The position numbers and the translations under genes were made by a program. From NCBI RefSeq assembly GCF_009905435.1, contig NZ_JAAAMT010000008.1:1-64000 (forward strand): 64,000 nucleotides of DNA. The letters run 5' to 3'. Shown in pieces: positions 16,658 through 24,727 of the stretch (position 1 is its first letter; the number at the start of each line of letters is the position of its first letter). Source of the DNA: Pseudomonas sp. R5(2019). GTDB taxonomy: Bacteria > Pseudomonadota > Gammaproteobacteria > Pseudomonadales > Pseudomonadaceae. The notes under the pieces were generated by a model. That model ran no database searches. It had not been told where the DNA came from and saw only the letters and a list, made by a program, of their open reading frames with translations.

Positions 16658-18100
16658 ATGTCTATTGCGACGAGTTATTACGTGAATCGCTACAGCTTTC
16701 ATGACGTGGCGGTGGAGGGGACACGAATGCTGTTCCATATCCCCTCCAGTGGGCTGTTCCAACTCGATGAGGTCGGCACGGCGCTCATCGATTACCTGAA
16801 AGAACACGAGCAGGTGTCCCACGAGGGCATTCGAAGTCGCTTCGAGCACGCCCTGTCGCCAGAGCAATTGGCCGAAACCATTGGCAGCTTCAAGGAGCTT
16901 TCCATTCTGGGAGACGAGCCGGCCCAGCCGGACGCCGGGATGAAAGTGCAGATCCGCGAGTTTCCGTTGAGCACCATCATCCTCAACGTCAACACCGGTT
17001 GTAACCTCAGTTGCACCTATTGCTACAAGGAAGACCTGGCCATCCCTTCCAAGGGCCAGAAGATGGGCTTCGAGACAGCCCGAAAAAGTATCGAACTGCT
17101 GTTGGAGCAGGGTGATGCGCGGGAGCAGCTCAATGTCATTTTCTTTGGCGGCGAACCGCTGACCAACTTGAAGTTGATCAAGGAAGTGGTGGAGTACACC
17201 GAAAGGCGTTGCCTGGAGGTGGGCAAGAAGGTCGATTTTTCAATGACCACCAATGCCACCCTGCTCAATGAAGAGGTGATCGATTACCTCGACCGTCACC
17301 GCTTCGGGATCTCGATCAGCATGGATGGGCCGCAGGCCGTTCACGATCGGCGTCGCATCACCGTGGGCGGGCAGGGCACCTACCAGGTGGTGGCGAACAA
17401 GGCGCGGATGTTGTTGGAACGTTACCGGTCCAAGCCGGTGGGCGTGCGCGTCACTTTGACTGCCGGCCACACGGACGTGGTCGGTATCCACGAGCATCTG
17501 AAAAATGACCTGGGCTTCGCCGAAGTCGGTGTTGCGCCCGCCACCTCCGGGCCTGTCACGGTGTTCAACCTGAGCAGTCAGGAGTTGCGTGAGGTGTTCG
17601 ATAGCATGATGACCCTGGGGCGTGCCTATCGCGATGACGCCTTGAACGGCCGCAACAACGGCTTTTCAAACATGCATCAACTGATGAGCGACCTGTATGA
17701 AGGTCGCAAGAAGGCCTTGCCCTGCGGCGCCGGCGTCGGCTTGCTTGCGGTCGACAACAACGGCGACCTGAACCTGTGTCACCGCTTCACCGGGTCCGAC
17801 ATGCCCAAGTTCGGCAACGTCGACGACGGCATTGCAAAGGAGCAACTGGGGCAGTTCCTGGAGGCCGCCACAGACCGCTCAAGCAAGGGCTGCTCGACGT
17901 GCCGAATCAGAAACCTGTGTGCGGGAGGCTGTTATCACGAGTCTTACGCGCACTTTGGCGACCCGCTGTCCCCCACCTATCACTACTGCGACCTGATGCG
18001 CGAGTGGGTCGATTTCGGTATCGGCGTGTACACCGAAATCCTGCAAAAGAACCCGAGCTTCTTCAGGCAGCATCTGAGCACCCGGAGTGTCCAGCTATGA
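16658..18100 (+). CDS. qhpD: Radical SAM/SPASM maturase of the QHNDH gamma subunit
   Basis: 480 residues from ATG 16658, after [22 protein letters not shown] is the CxxxCxxC radical SAM cluster site near residue 115. The C-terminal SPASM region has [20 protein letters not shown] and [14 protein letters not shown], for auxiliary iron-sulphur clusters. QhpD homologues install Cys-to-Asp/Glu thioether bonds in QhpC in the cytoplasm before export. The stop overlaps the qhpC start by four bases (ATGA), consistent with translational coupling to its peptide substrate. Confidence 0.95.
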   Translation: MSIATSYYVNRYSFHDVAVEGTRMLFHIPSSGLFQLDEVGTALIDYLKEHEQVSHEGIRSRFEHALSPEQLAETIGSFKELSILGDEPAQPDAGMKVQIREFPLSTIILNVNTGCNLSCTYCYKEDLAIPSKGQKMGFETARKSIELLLEQGDAREQLNVIFFGGEPLTNLKLIKEVVEYTERRCLEVGKKVDFSMTTNATLLNEEVIDYLDRHRFGISISMDGPQAVHDRRRITVGGQGTYQVVANKARMLLERYRSKPVGVRVTLTAGHTDVVGIHEHLKNDLGFAEVGVAPATSGPVTVFNLSSQELREVFDSMMTLGRAYRDDALNGRNNGFSNMHQLMSDLYEGRKKALPCGAGVGLLAVDNNGDLNLCHRFTGSDMPKFGNVDDGIAKEQLGQFLEAATDRSSKGCSTCRIRNLCAGGCYHESYAHFGDPLSPTYHYCDLMREWVDFGIGVYTEILQKNPSFFRQHLSTRSVQL

Positions 18101-18414
18101 ACCATTTGAAACCCATGAATCAGAAGGCCCATCAGGTCGAGGTGGCGGTTGCCAAGGGCGAGACCGAAGAGGTCCTGGCGATGTCCGCGGTGACCGGTTG
18201 CGCCACGACCTTCGACCCGGGCTGGGAGGTCGACCCGTTCCTGGGGGTGGCGGGGCTTTGCCAGCCGATGGAGGCGGACTTGTATGGCTGCTCCGACCCG
18301 TGCTGGTGGCCGGCGCAGGTTCCGGACAGCCTGAACACCTACACCGAGTGGAGCGTGAGCAATGACTCCGCCCCCCAGGACTGGACGAACCTTCAGGCGG
18401 TTTTCCCGAAATAA
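18097..18414 (+). CDS. qhpC: Quinohemoprotein amine dehydrogenase gamma subunit (CTQ-bearing, crosslinked peptide)
   Basis: 105 residues. A leader of about 28 residues ([20 protein letters not shown] onward) precedes the mature peptide. The core [14 protein letters not shown] … [20 protein letters not shown] carries the cysteines and acidic residues that form the internal thioethers and the Cys-Trp pair that becomes cysteine tryptophylquinone. The pattern matches the known gamma subunit closely. In characterised systems the leader is removed by QhpE and the peptide exported by QhpF; both genes follow, but QhpE is deleted internally here. Confidence 0.95.
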   Translation: MNHLKPMNQKAHQVEVAVAKGETEEVLAMSAVTGCATTFDPGWEVDPFLGVAGLCQPMEADLYGCSDPCWWPAQVPDSLNTYTEWSVSNDSAPQDWTNLQAVFPK

Positions 18415-18463
18415 CCGAATTCCACTTTTCACCGTCCTTGATGAGGGATGGAAAGGAAGTCAT

Positions 18464-19576
18464 ATGAACAAGAAAACACTGCGTCCAGCTCGTTCGATCC
18501 TGCTTGGCGCCGCACTGCTGGCTGGCCTCGGCGGCTACAGCCAGCTGTCGCTGGCCAAGGATATTCTGGTCACCGCAGCACGCCCGAACCTGATTGTGGT
18601 TGCCGATGCCGAGCAGCGAAAAGTCATCCATACGTTCCAGATTCCCAACACCTCCATGGGCAACAGCCCGGGTGCACTGGCGGTGTCCAAGGACGGCAAG
18701 ACTGTCTACGTGATCCACAACCGCTGGGAAAGCGTCTCGGGCATTGATCTTGACAGCGGCAAGGAGGTGTTCCGCACCGACCTGTCCGGCGCTGGTGTGC
18801 GTGGCAAGGCCCCGTACGCCATCGACATCAGCCCGGATGGCAAGGAGCTGGCGGTCTATGTCACCCAAACCGAACTGCTGCCTGGGGAGTACAAGGTCGA
18901 TGACCCGTTCATCGCCATCTATGACACCGCCAGCGGGCTTTCCGCCACGCCCGTGCGCAAGTTGAAATCGCCTCGCAGGGTGTCGACCCTGGCCTACTCA
19001 CCGGACTACAAGCGCCTGTACGCCTTCAGCTGGGACATGTTGGTGCTGGACCCGAAAACCGGCCAGCAGATCGGCCAGCACCCCTGGCGCACCTGGGCCC
19101 GAGAGGGCTTCGGCGAGCCCGATACACTGGCGATCTGGCCGCAGTTCGAGCAGGCCAACGAGTTCGCCACGCCGTACTACATCAACCACCAGAACACCGA
19201 CAAATCCGTCACGCAGCGCGCGGGCATCTGGTCGCTGGACATGGTCAAGGACACGGTACGGTTCTCAGAATTCGAAGACGCCAAGATCGTTCTGTTCTCT
19301 ACAGTGATCAACCCGGTGCGGCGCAACGAGGCCTATACGGTGTACACCCAGCTGACCAAGACCGATGTGAACACCGGCAAGTTGATCAAGCGGGTTGATC
19401 TGGACCACACCTACTACAACGTCAACGTCTCCACCGATGGCAAGGAGTTGTATATCGGCGGCACTGTCGACGATATCGCGGTGTACGACTCCCAGACGCT
19501 GGCGCTCAAGGGCAAGATCAAGATCCCTGGCGGCGGCGACCAGGTTCTGACCTCGCTACGCGTCGTGCAGCGTTGA
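18464..19576 (+). CDS. qhpB: Quinohemoprotein amine dehydrogenase beta subunit (beta-propeller)
   Basis: 370 residues from ATG 18464 (GGAAGTCAT upstream). A signal peptide (ILLGAALLAGLGGYSQLSLA) precedes a repeat-rich seven-bladed propeller: DGKTVYVIHNRWESVSGIDL, SPDGKELAVYVTQTE, YSPDYKRLYAFSWDMLVLD, STDGKELYIGGTVDDIAVYD. In the family it packs against the gamma subunit and shapes the amine-binding site. All residues needed for a full-length subunit appear present. Confidence 0.95.
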   Translation: MNKKTLRPARSILLGAALLAGLGGYSQLSLAKDILVTAARPNLIVVADAEQRKVIHTFQIPNTSMGNSPGALAVSKDGKTVYVIHNRWESVSGIDLDSGKEVFRTDLSGAGVRGKAPYAIDISPDGKELAVYVTQTELLPGEYKVDDPFIAIYDTASGLSATPVRKLKSPRRVSTLAYSPDYKRLYAFSWDMLVLDPKTGQQIGQHPWRTWAREGFGEPDTLAIWPQFEQANEFATPYYINHQNTDKSVTQRAGIWSLDMVKDTVRFSEFEDAKIVLFSTVINPVRRNEAYTVYTQLTKTDVNTGKLIKRVDLDHTYYNVNVSTDGKELYIGGTVDDIAVYDSQTLALKGKIKIPGGGDQVLTSLRVVQR

Positions 19577-19579
19577 ACC

Positions 19580-21325
19580 GTGAGCACGGTATCGATGTCT
19601 GAACAACCGGTGTCCGCAAGCATGCCGTCAGGCATGCTTGTGTCAGACACGGGCTCGAGCCTTTCCATGTGGCGTTGGCTGATCGGCTTCATCGGGCCGC
19701 ATGTGGGGGCCCTGAGCCTTGTGCTGGTGCTGTCGTTGGCCGCTGCCGCTGCAGGTCTGGCGCAGCCTTACCTGACGCAACGGCTGATCGATGACGGCAT
19801 TCTCAAGGGGCAACTGACCGTCGTTCACACGGTGGTGGCCGTCATTGCCGTGATGGCGCTGCTCTCCGCGTTGCTGGGCGGCATCACGCGCCATGTGTAT
19901 GTCAGCACGTCGGCCAAGGTGCTGCATACGGTCAGGGAAACGCTTTTTGTGCACCTGCTGACCCTGTCACCGGCCTTTTTTGCATCGACCCGGCAAGGCG
20001 ACATCCTGCAACGTCTGGACGGCGATATCGCCGAGGTGCAGCGCTTTGTCGTGGATGCGGTGCTGAGTGCGGTGAACAACAGCGTCATGCTGATCGGCGC
20101 GCTCCTGATGCTGGCCAGCATGAGCCACGAACTCACGCTGTTGATGCTGGTGGTTCTGTTGATCAATGGCGTTTTTCTCAAGCTGATTCGTCCCGCCCTG
20201 GAGCGACTGAACCGGCGTGCGCGCGACAGCGGCGCAGCGATTGCCTGCTTTTTCGTCGACATTCTGTCGGCGCCAAAATGCGTGCAGATGTTCAATGGGC
20301 AAGACCGCGAGCGCGCTCGCCTTGAAGGCTTGCATCGTGATTTGCGCACGCAAACGTTGCACCTGCAACTCTTCAGCTACCTGGCCGGGTCCTTTCCCAG
20401 TGTGATGTTTTCATTGTCGGTGGCGGCCGTGTTCTGGGTCGGCAGCGGCCGTGTGATCCACGAGCAGACCATGACCCTGGGCGTGCTCATAGCCTTTGTC
20501 ACCTACATGCAAAAGGCCAATGGCCCGCTGCAGTCGTTGTTGGGGCTGTATGTCGGATACCAGCGTGCCCGTGTCTGTCTTGGGCGTATCCAGGAACTGA
20601 CCCGGCAAAGACCTGCCGTCTCTGCGCCGACAACGCTTGAGAGTCGCGTGGTGCGTGGTCACGGGGAAGTGCGCTTCGACAAGGTGAGCTTCCGCTACCC
20701 CGACAACCCAAGGTGCGTGATCGATCAATTGAGCTTCCATATTCCACCTGCCAGCCGGGTGGCAATACGCGGCCGTTCCGGTGTGGGCAAATCCACGCTC
20801 GTGGATCTACTGCAGCGCCACTTCGACCCAGAGGCCGGGAGCATCGTCATCGATGGCGTCGACCTGCGGCTTCACGAGATGAACGGGCTACGCCGCTCAA
20901 TTGTCGTGGTTTCCCAGGATCCCCAGTTGTTCAGCCAGTCGCTGATGGAAAACATCCGCTATGGTCGACCCCATGCCAGCGACGAAGAGGTGCTCAGCGC
21001 CGCCAGCCTGGCAGGGCTCGACGAAGTGATCCGGCAACTGCCCCAGGGCGCACACACCTCGGTAGGGCAGCGAGGCGCGGCGCTGTCGGGGGGGCAGCGA
21101 CAACGGGTGATGTTGGCGCGCGCGCTGCTGATGAGCCCGAGCATTCTGGTGCTGGATGAAAGCACCAGCGGTGTCGACCGCCAGCTGGAGGCGCAGATTC
21201 ACCGGGAGATCGACACGCTGTTCGCCGCAAGAACACGGATTTACATCAGCCACCGCACCGCGCTGGACGAGCCGTTCGACCTGGTGATTGATCTGAGCGC
21301 GCCTGAACAGGAGCGCAGGGCGTGA
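19580..21325 (+). CDS. qhpF: ABC transporter (half-exporter) for the QHNDH gamma subunit
   Basis: 581 residues from GTG 19580; an ATG at 19595 is an equal alternative, and neither has a strong ribosome site. An N-terminal transmembrane domain (LVLVLSLAAAAAGLAQPYLT and four or five further helices to ~330) is fused to an ATPase domain with Walker A GRSGVGKST, signature ALSGGQRQRV and Walker B ILVLDES. QhpF is thought to export the matured gamma subunit to the periplasm. Begins almost immediately after qhpB and overlaps qhpE by four bases (GTGA). Confidence 0.93.
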   Translation: MSTVSMSEQPVSASMPSGMLVSDTGSSLSMWRWLIGFIGPHVGALSLVLVLSLAAAAAGLAQPYLTQRLIDDGILKGQLTVVHTVVAVIAVMALLSALLGGITRHVYVSTSAKVLHTVRETLFVHLLTLSPAFFASTRQGDILQRLDGDIAEVQRFVVDAVLSAVNNSVMLIGALLMLASMSHELTLLMLVVLLINGVFLKLIRPALERLNRRARDSGAAIACFFVDILSAPKCVQMFNGQDRERARLEGLHRDLRTQTLHLQLFSYLAGSFPSVMFSLSVAAVFWVGSGRVIHEQTMTLGVLIAFVTYMQKANGPLQSLLGLYVGYQRARVCLGRIQELTRQRPAVSAPTTLESRVVRGHGEVRFDKVSFRYPDNPRCVIDQLSFHIPPASRVAIRGRSGVGKSTLVDLLQRHFDPEAGSIVIDGVDLRLHEMNGLRRSIVVVSQDPQLFSQSLMENIRYGRPHASDEEVLSAASLAGLDEVIRQLPQGAHTSVGQRGAALSGGQRQRVMLARALLMSPSILVLDESTSGVDRQLEAQIHREIDTLFAARTRIYISHRTALDEPFDLVIDLSAPEQERRA

Positions 21326-21570
21326 ATCCTCGAATCGGCATTATCGACAGCGGGGTGTCCTGGCTCAACCAGCCCCACGCCGAATTTGGCGCCTGCTCGT
21401 TGCAAGTCCCCGGCCAGCCACAGCGGGGCGGCGGTGCCAGCCTGGCTTGTGCGCGGCTGACCGGCTTTGCGGCTCGACTGCTGGCCGCGCAGTGGATTGC
21501 TCCTTGCAAGCTTGCCCATGTGCTTCGCGGCCAAGCGAGTTTTATCGGCCCGGAGCGACGACATTCATGA
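21322..21570 (+). pseudogene. qhpE: Internally deleted subtilisin-like protease QhpE
   Basis: 82 residues, whereas QhpE proteases are around 200 or more. The start RIGIIDSGVS carries the catalytic aspartate (D9), but SWLNQPHAEFGACSLQ follows directly. This resembles the segment just before the nucleophile motif GGGASLACA (S40) in the family. The central part with the catalytic HG histidine is absent although the frame is kept. I infer an in-frame deletion of well over 100 codons. QhpE normally removes the QhpC leader and is essential for enzyme formation, so the product should be inactive unless complemented by another protease. Confidence 0.75.
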
Positions 21571-21592
21571 GCTGGTTGTTAAGGGGCTCGAA

Positions 21593-22975
21593 GTGAAGCG
21601 TATCAGTGTGCTGGGTGTGGGGCCTGCCGCCGTGGTGGTGGCGTTGCTGTTGCAGCGAATGAGTTTTGCCGTGCAAGTGCTGGGTCGCCGTCGCCACACG
21701 CCGCTGTTGGAGGGCGCATCCCCGCGTGTGGTGCAGGGGCTGGAAAGGGCTGGTTGTCACCATGCGCTGGATGTGGTGGGGCACCCGTGGCAACGGGTTT
21801 CAGCCTGGGGCGGCGAACGCCGTGCGGCCAATGGCGAACACGTGATCGAGCGCAGCCTGTTCGACAGCGCTCTGATTGACGACCTTGAGGCTGCCGGCAT
21901 CGACTTTCACGATGTCACGGTGACGGGAACCGAATGCAAGGGCGAGCAGGTGCACATCGACGCTTGCCTGCCCAGCCGTCAGGCGCGGACTTTTTTCGCC
22001 GACTTCATTGTCGATGCGCGCGGCAAGTCGAGCCCCAAAATGGCACCCAACCCGTTGGCGGGCCCCTTGAGCGTGGCGTTGACCCGCCACTACCGCGGCG
22101 CGTTGCCGAGGCATCGGCAGACCTGGAGCGAGTCGTTCGAGGCCGGTTGGGCGTGGGCCACGGCGGATCGGGATGGCACGTGCAGTGTTCAGTGTGTGGT
22201 TGATCCGGCGAGCCTTGAGCGGGGCATTGGCCTTGACGCGTTGCACGCGCGTTTTTTTCGCCAATTGCGCGTGATACCCCACGCTTTGGGACAGCCTGTG
22301 GCGTGTGGCTCCACCTTTGCTCGGGGGGCGCAAGCCGTGTTGCGAGGGGCGTTGGTCAATGAGCGGTGTTTACGCGTGGGCGATGCAGCGTACAGCAGCG
22401 ATCCACTTTCCGGGCACGGCCTGTATGAGGCGATCGCCGGCGCATTTGCTGCTGCGCCGGTGATCAACACGCTGCTCAATGACCCGGTCCATGGGCCGTT
22501 GGCGATGGACTATTACCAGCGGCGAGCCACTTTGACCTTTGCCCAGCGCGCCAGGGCAGGGGTGGATTTCTACCGAAGCGAAGGGCAATGGGCCGAGCAT
22601 GATTTCTGGCGGCTACGCCGCGAATGGTCCGCGTGGAGGCCTTCCCTGGAGCGTGGTCCCAAGGGGTTGATCACGACTGCCCCGGTGGTCGTCGATGGGT
22701 TCATTCGCCCCCGCAGCGTGCTGGTTACCGATCGGCATCCACTAGGCGTTCGCTTTCTGGCCGGGGTCGAGTTGGCGCCGCTGGTGGCCTGCCTCTGTGA
22801 GGGTATTTCGCCGGATGCACTGCACACGACGCCGTCGAGGGTAAGGGGGGATCTTGACCAGATCAAACAGGCCATTTCCTGGCTATCAAGCGTTCCCGAA
22901 CTGTCCGCACCCACCTTCACCAGCTTTGTCGATCGGCTGCGTCGCCTGATGGCGCACGACGGTACGAGGCCTTGA
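21593..22975 (+). CDS. qhpG: FAD-dependent monooxygenase for CTQ formation (QhpG)
   Basis: 460 residues from GTG 21593, which follows AAGGGGCTCGAA; the frame is open to 21467 but that part overlaps qhpE. RISVLGVGPAAVVVALLL is a Rossmann FAD-binding motif. A later GD motif (CLRVGDAAYSSDPLSGHGL) matches flavin monooxygenases and halogenases. QhpG homologues dihydroxylate the tryptophan of QhpC during quinone cofactor biogenesis. Last gene of the qhp run; no clear terminator follows. Confidence 0.88.
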   Translation: MKRISVLGVGPAAVVVALLLQRMSFAVQVLGRRRHTPLLEGASPRVVQGLERAGCHHALDVVGHPWQRVSAWGGERRAANGEHVIERSLFDSALIDDLEAAGIDFHDVTVTGTECKGEQVHIDACLPSRQARTFFADFIVDARGKSSPKMAPNPLAGPLSVALTRHYRGALPRHRQTWSESFEAGWAWATADRDGTCSVQCVVDPASLERGIGLDALHARFFRQLRVIPHALGQPVACGSTFARGAQAVLRGALVNERCLRVGDAAYSSDPLSGHGLYEAIAGAFAAAPVINTLLNDPVHGPLAMDYYQRRATLTFAQRARAGVDFYRSEGQWAEHDFWRLRREWSAWRPSLERGPKGLITTAPVVVDGFIRPRSVLVTDRHPLGVRFLAGVELAPLVACLCEGISPDALHTTPSRVRGDLDQIKQAISWLSSVPELSAPTFTSFVDRLRRLMAHDGTRP

Positions 22976-23167
22976 TTCCCTGTCTATTCACATCCTATCC
23001 ATCGAAATCAGCAAGCGCTGCACCACGTTCATTGAAGCCTTTTTTGCGGCGATTGCATTGGGTGTGCACATTCGCGGTTTTGGATCGGTGGGGCGAACGC
23101 ACTGATGTTGCTTGATCATGGCGTGGGGCGGCATGTTCTGCGTGCGGCGTTAAAGACACACGTGTCT

Positions 23168-23437
23168 AGGAGCCTGTCGGACTTGACCCCGCAAGAGGCT
23201 GCCGGGTGGGATCAAGGTGTTTTTTGACGCGGCGCCATTCCTTTCAGGCATCTGAATTGGTTGGCACGGCACTGGAACGGCGTGTTAGCGCGCTTGAGCG
23301 TCTGCTTGAGGTGTCGTCGGGGCGCACTTTTCTAGCTTTTACGCTGCGCGCAGCACATACAGGCGCTTGATGTTCCAGGCCATGGTCACCAGACTCCATT
23401 CGCCTTGGGCCTTAGCCAGTCCGCGCATGCTCATCTG
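23168..23437 (-). mobile_element. Remnant of an IS1182-type insertion sequence (transposase C-terminus)
   Basis: Reading the minus strand from 23437 to TAA at 23339-23341 gives QMSMRGLAKAQGEWSLV followed by TMAWNIKRLYVLRAA. This is the typical C-terminus of IS1182-group DDE transposases. AGGAGCCTGTCGGACTT at 23168 looks like the outer terminal sequence, which would make 23168-23338 the IS end. Everything upstream of residue Q is missing; the break abuts a beheaded tautomerase gene on the other strand. The terminal sequence assignment is from memory and less certain than the protein match. Confidence 0.65.
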
Positions 23438-23439
23438 AG

Positions 23440-23607
23440 CAGAAAGCTCAGGTGATCGCTGAAATCACTGAAACCCTGGAACGCGTCCTCCACAAACGCC
23501 CGGACCTGACCCACATCGTGATCGAAGAAGTCGACTCCGATAACTGGGGGTATGCTGGGATGACCACCACCGCGTACCGAAAACAACTCGCGGAAAATCA
23601 GTCATGA
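23440..23607 (+). pseudogene. 5'-truncated 4-oxalocrotonate tautomerase-like gene
   Basis: The frame reads QKAQVIAEITETLERVLHKR then PDLTHIVIEEVDSDNWGYAG and MTTTAYRKQLAENQS before TGA. This is the bulk of a 4-OT family tautomerase lacking the first dozen or so residues with the catalytic Pro-1. The break coincides with the IS1182-type remnant at 23437, so the insertion or an associated deletion removed the start. Without N-terminal proline it cannot be active. It overlaps the next broken gene by an ATGA junction, showing the former operon. Confidence 0.7.
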
Positions 23608-23762
23608 CCCAGTCCGTCACCATCGATTTCGTCTCCGATGTGGTGTGCCCGTGGTGCGCCTTGGGCGTGACGGCACTGGAGTAGGCCATCGAGAACCTGG
23701 CCTCGGTCGAGTACTATGAACAAATGTTGAGGCAAATGGCCCAGTCCCCAACCGCAGCCTGA
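23604..23762 (+). pseudogene. Broken DsbA/FrnE-like thioredoxin-fold gene
   Basis: ATG 23604 starts MTQSVTIDFVSDVVCPWCAL with the CPWC active-site motif of FrnE-type 2-hydroxychromene-2-carboxylate isomerase/DsbA proteins. An in-frame TAG at 23682 (probably a former CAG) stops it after 26 codons. After the stop, AIENLA is joined directly to SVEYYEQMLRQMAQSP, which looks like the extreme C-terminus of such proteins, so about 150 codons are also missing. Nonfunctional; part of the decayed segment before the SDR gene. Confidence 0.65.
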
Positions 23763-23797
23763 GTGATCACTTTCTTCAATCTTTCACGAGGTTCATC

Positions 23798-24508
23798 ATG
23801 AGCAATTCGAAAAAGGTCGTTGTCGTCACTGGTGCATCCCAAGGTATCGGCGCCGCTGTGGTCAAGGCCTTCCGTGATCTGGATTACCGGGTAGTCGCCA
23901 CCTCGCGCTCGATCCAACCGTCCACCGATCCCGACATTCTCACCGTGGCAGGCGACATCGCCGACCCGGCGACTGCCGAGCGAGTGATTCGTGAAGGCAT
24001 GGCGCGCTTTGGCCGTATCGACACCCTGGTCAACAACGCCGGGATCTTCGCCGCCAAGCCGTTCACCAGCTATACCCACGATGACTACGCCGCTGTGCTG
24101 GCGGTAAACCTCGGTGGCTTCTTCTACATTTCCCAACTCGCAATCGCCGAGATGGAAAAACAGGGCAGCGGCCATGTCGTCAACATCACCACCAGCCTGG
24201 TGGATCACGCCATCGAAGGTGTGCCGTCGGTACTGGCGTCGTTGACCAAAGGTGGCCTCAATGCCGCGACCAAATCCCTGGCCATCGAGTACGCCAAACG
24301 CGGCATCCGTGTGAACGCGGTTTCCCCCGGCATCATCAAAACCCCGATGCACGGCGTAGAAACCCATGAAGCGCTTGGGCGGCTGCACCCGGTCGGGCAC
24401 ATGGGTGAGGTGAGCGACGTCGTCCAGGCCATCGTTTATCTGGACTCCGCCGGTTTTGTCACCGGCGAAATACTGCACGTCGATGGCGGTCAGAGCGCCG
24501 GTCACTAA
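23798..24508 (+). CDS. Short-chain dehydrogenase/reductase with atypical active site
   Basis: 236 residues. VVVVTGASQGIGAAVV is the TGxxxGIG cofactor loop and LVNNAGIF the NNAG motif. The catalytic serine region is NITTSLVDHA. The usual YxxxK is replaced: VLASLTKGGLNAATKSLAIE keeps the lysine but has no tyrosine four residues before it. Such divergent SDRs exist, so the gene may be functional with altered chemistry. It starts 35 bases after the broken DsbA-like gene and was probably the last member of that former operon. Confidence 0.88.
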   Translation: MSNSKKVVVVTGASQGIGAAVVKAFRDLDYRVVATSRSIQPSTDPDILTVAGDIADPATAERVIREGMARFGRIDTLVNNAGIFAAKPFTSYTHDDYAAVLAVNLGGFFYISQLAIAEMEKQGSGHVVNITTSLVDHAIEGVPSVLASLTKGGLNAATKSLAIEYAKRGIRVNAVSPGIIKTPMHGVETHEALGRLHPVGHMGEVSDVVQAIVYLDSAGFVTGEILHVDGGQSAGH

Positions 24509-24727
24509 GCCTGTGCGCAGCGTCGTCGATCAATGTCGGCGGCGCTGCTATTTTTATCCAGCGATCGAGCCTCTAGGAGATACGCCACGTGCCGATGAGA
24601 TTGTTGTGGTGCTCGGAGCGGCTGATGGTGGACGCGTACATTCACACATCGGTAATCGCTATCTGGATACGCTGGAAATGGAGGCGCAAGGGTTATGAAC
24701 AATCAAATGGCCCGACCGCTGGCGAGA

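Noticed and set aside
15146..16867. 573-codon open frame antisense to qhpA
   Set aside because: Antisense of a clearly recognisable dihaem subunit; no ribosome site or family.
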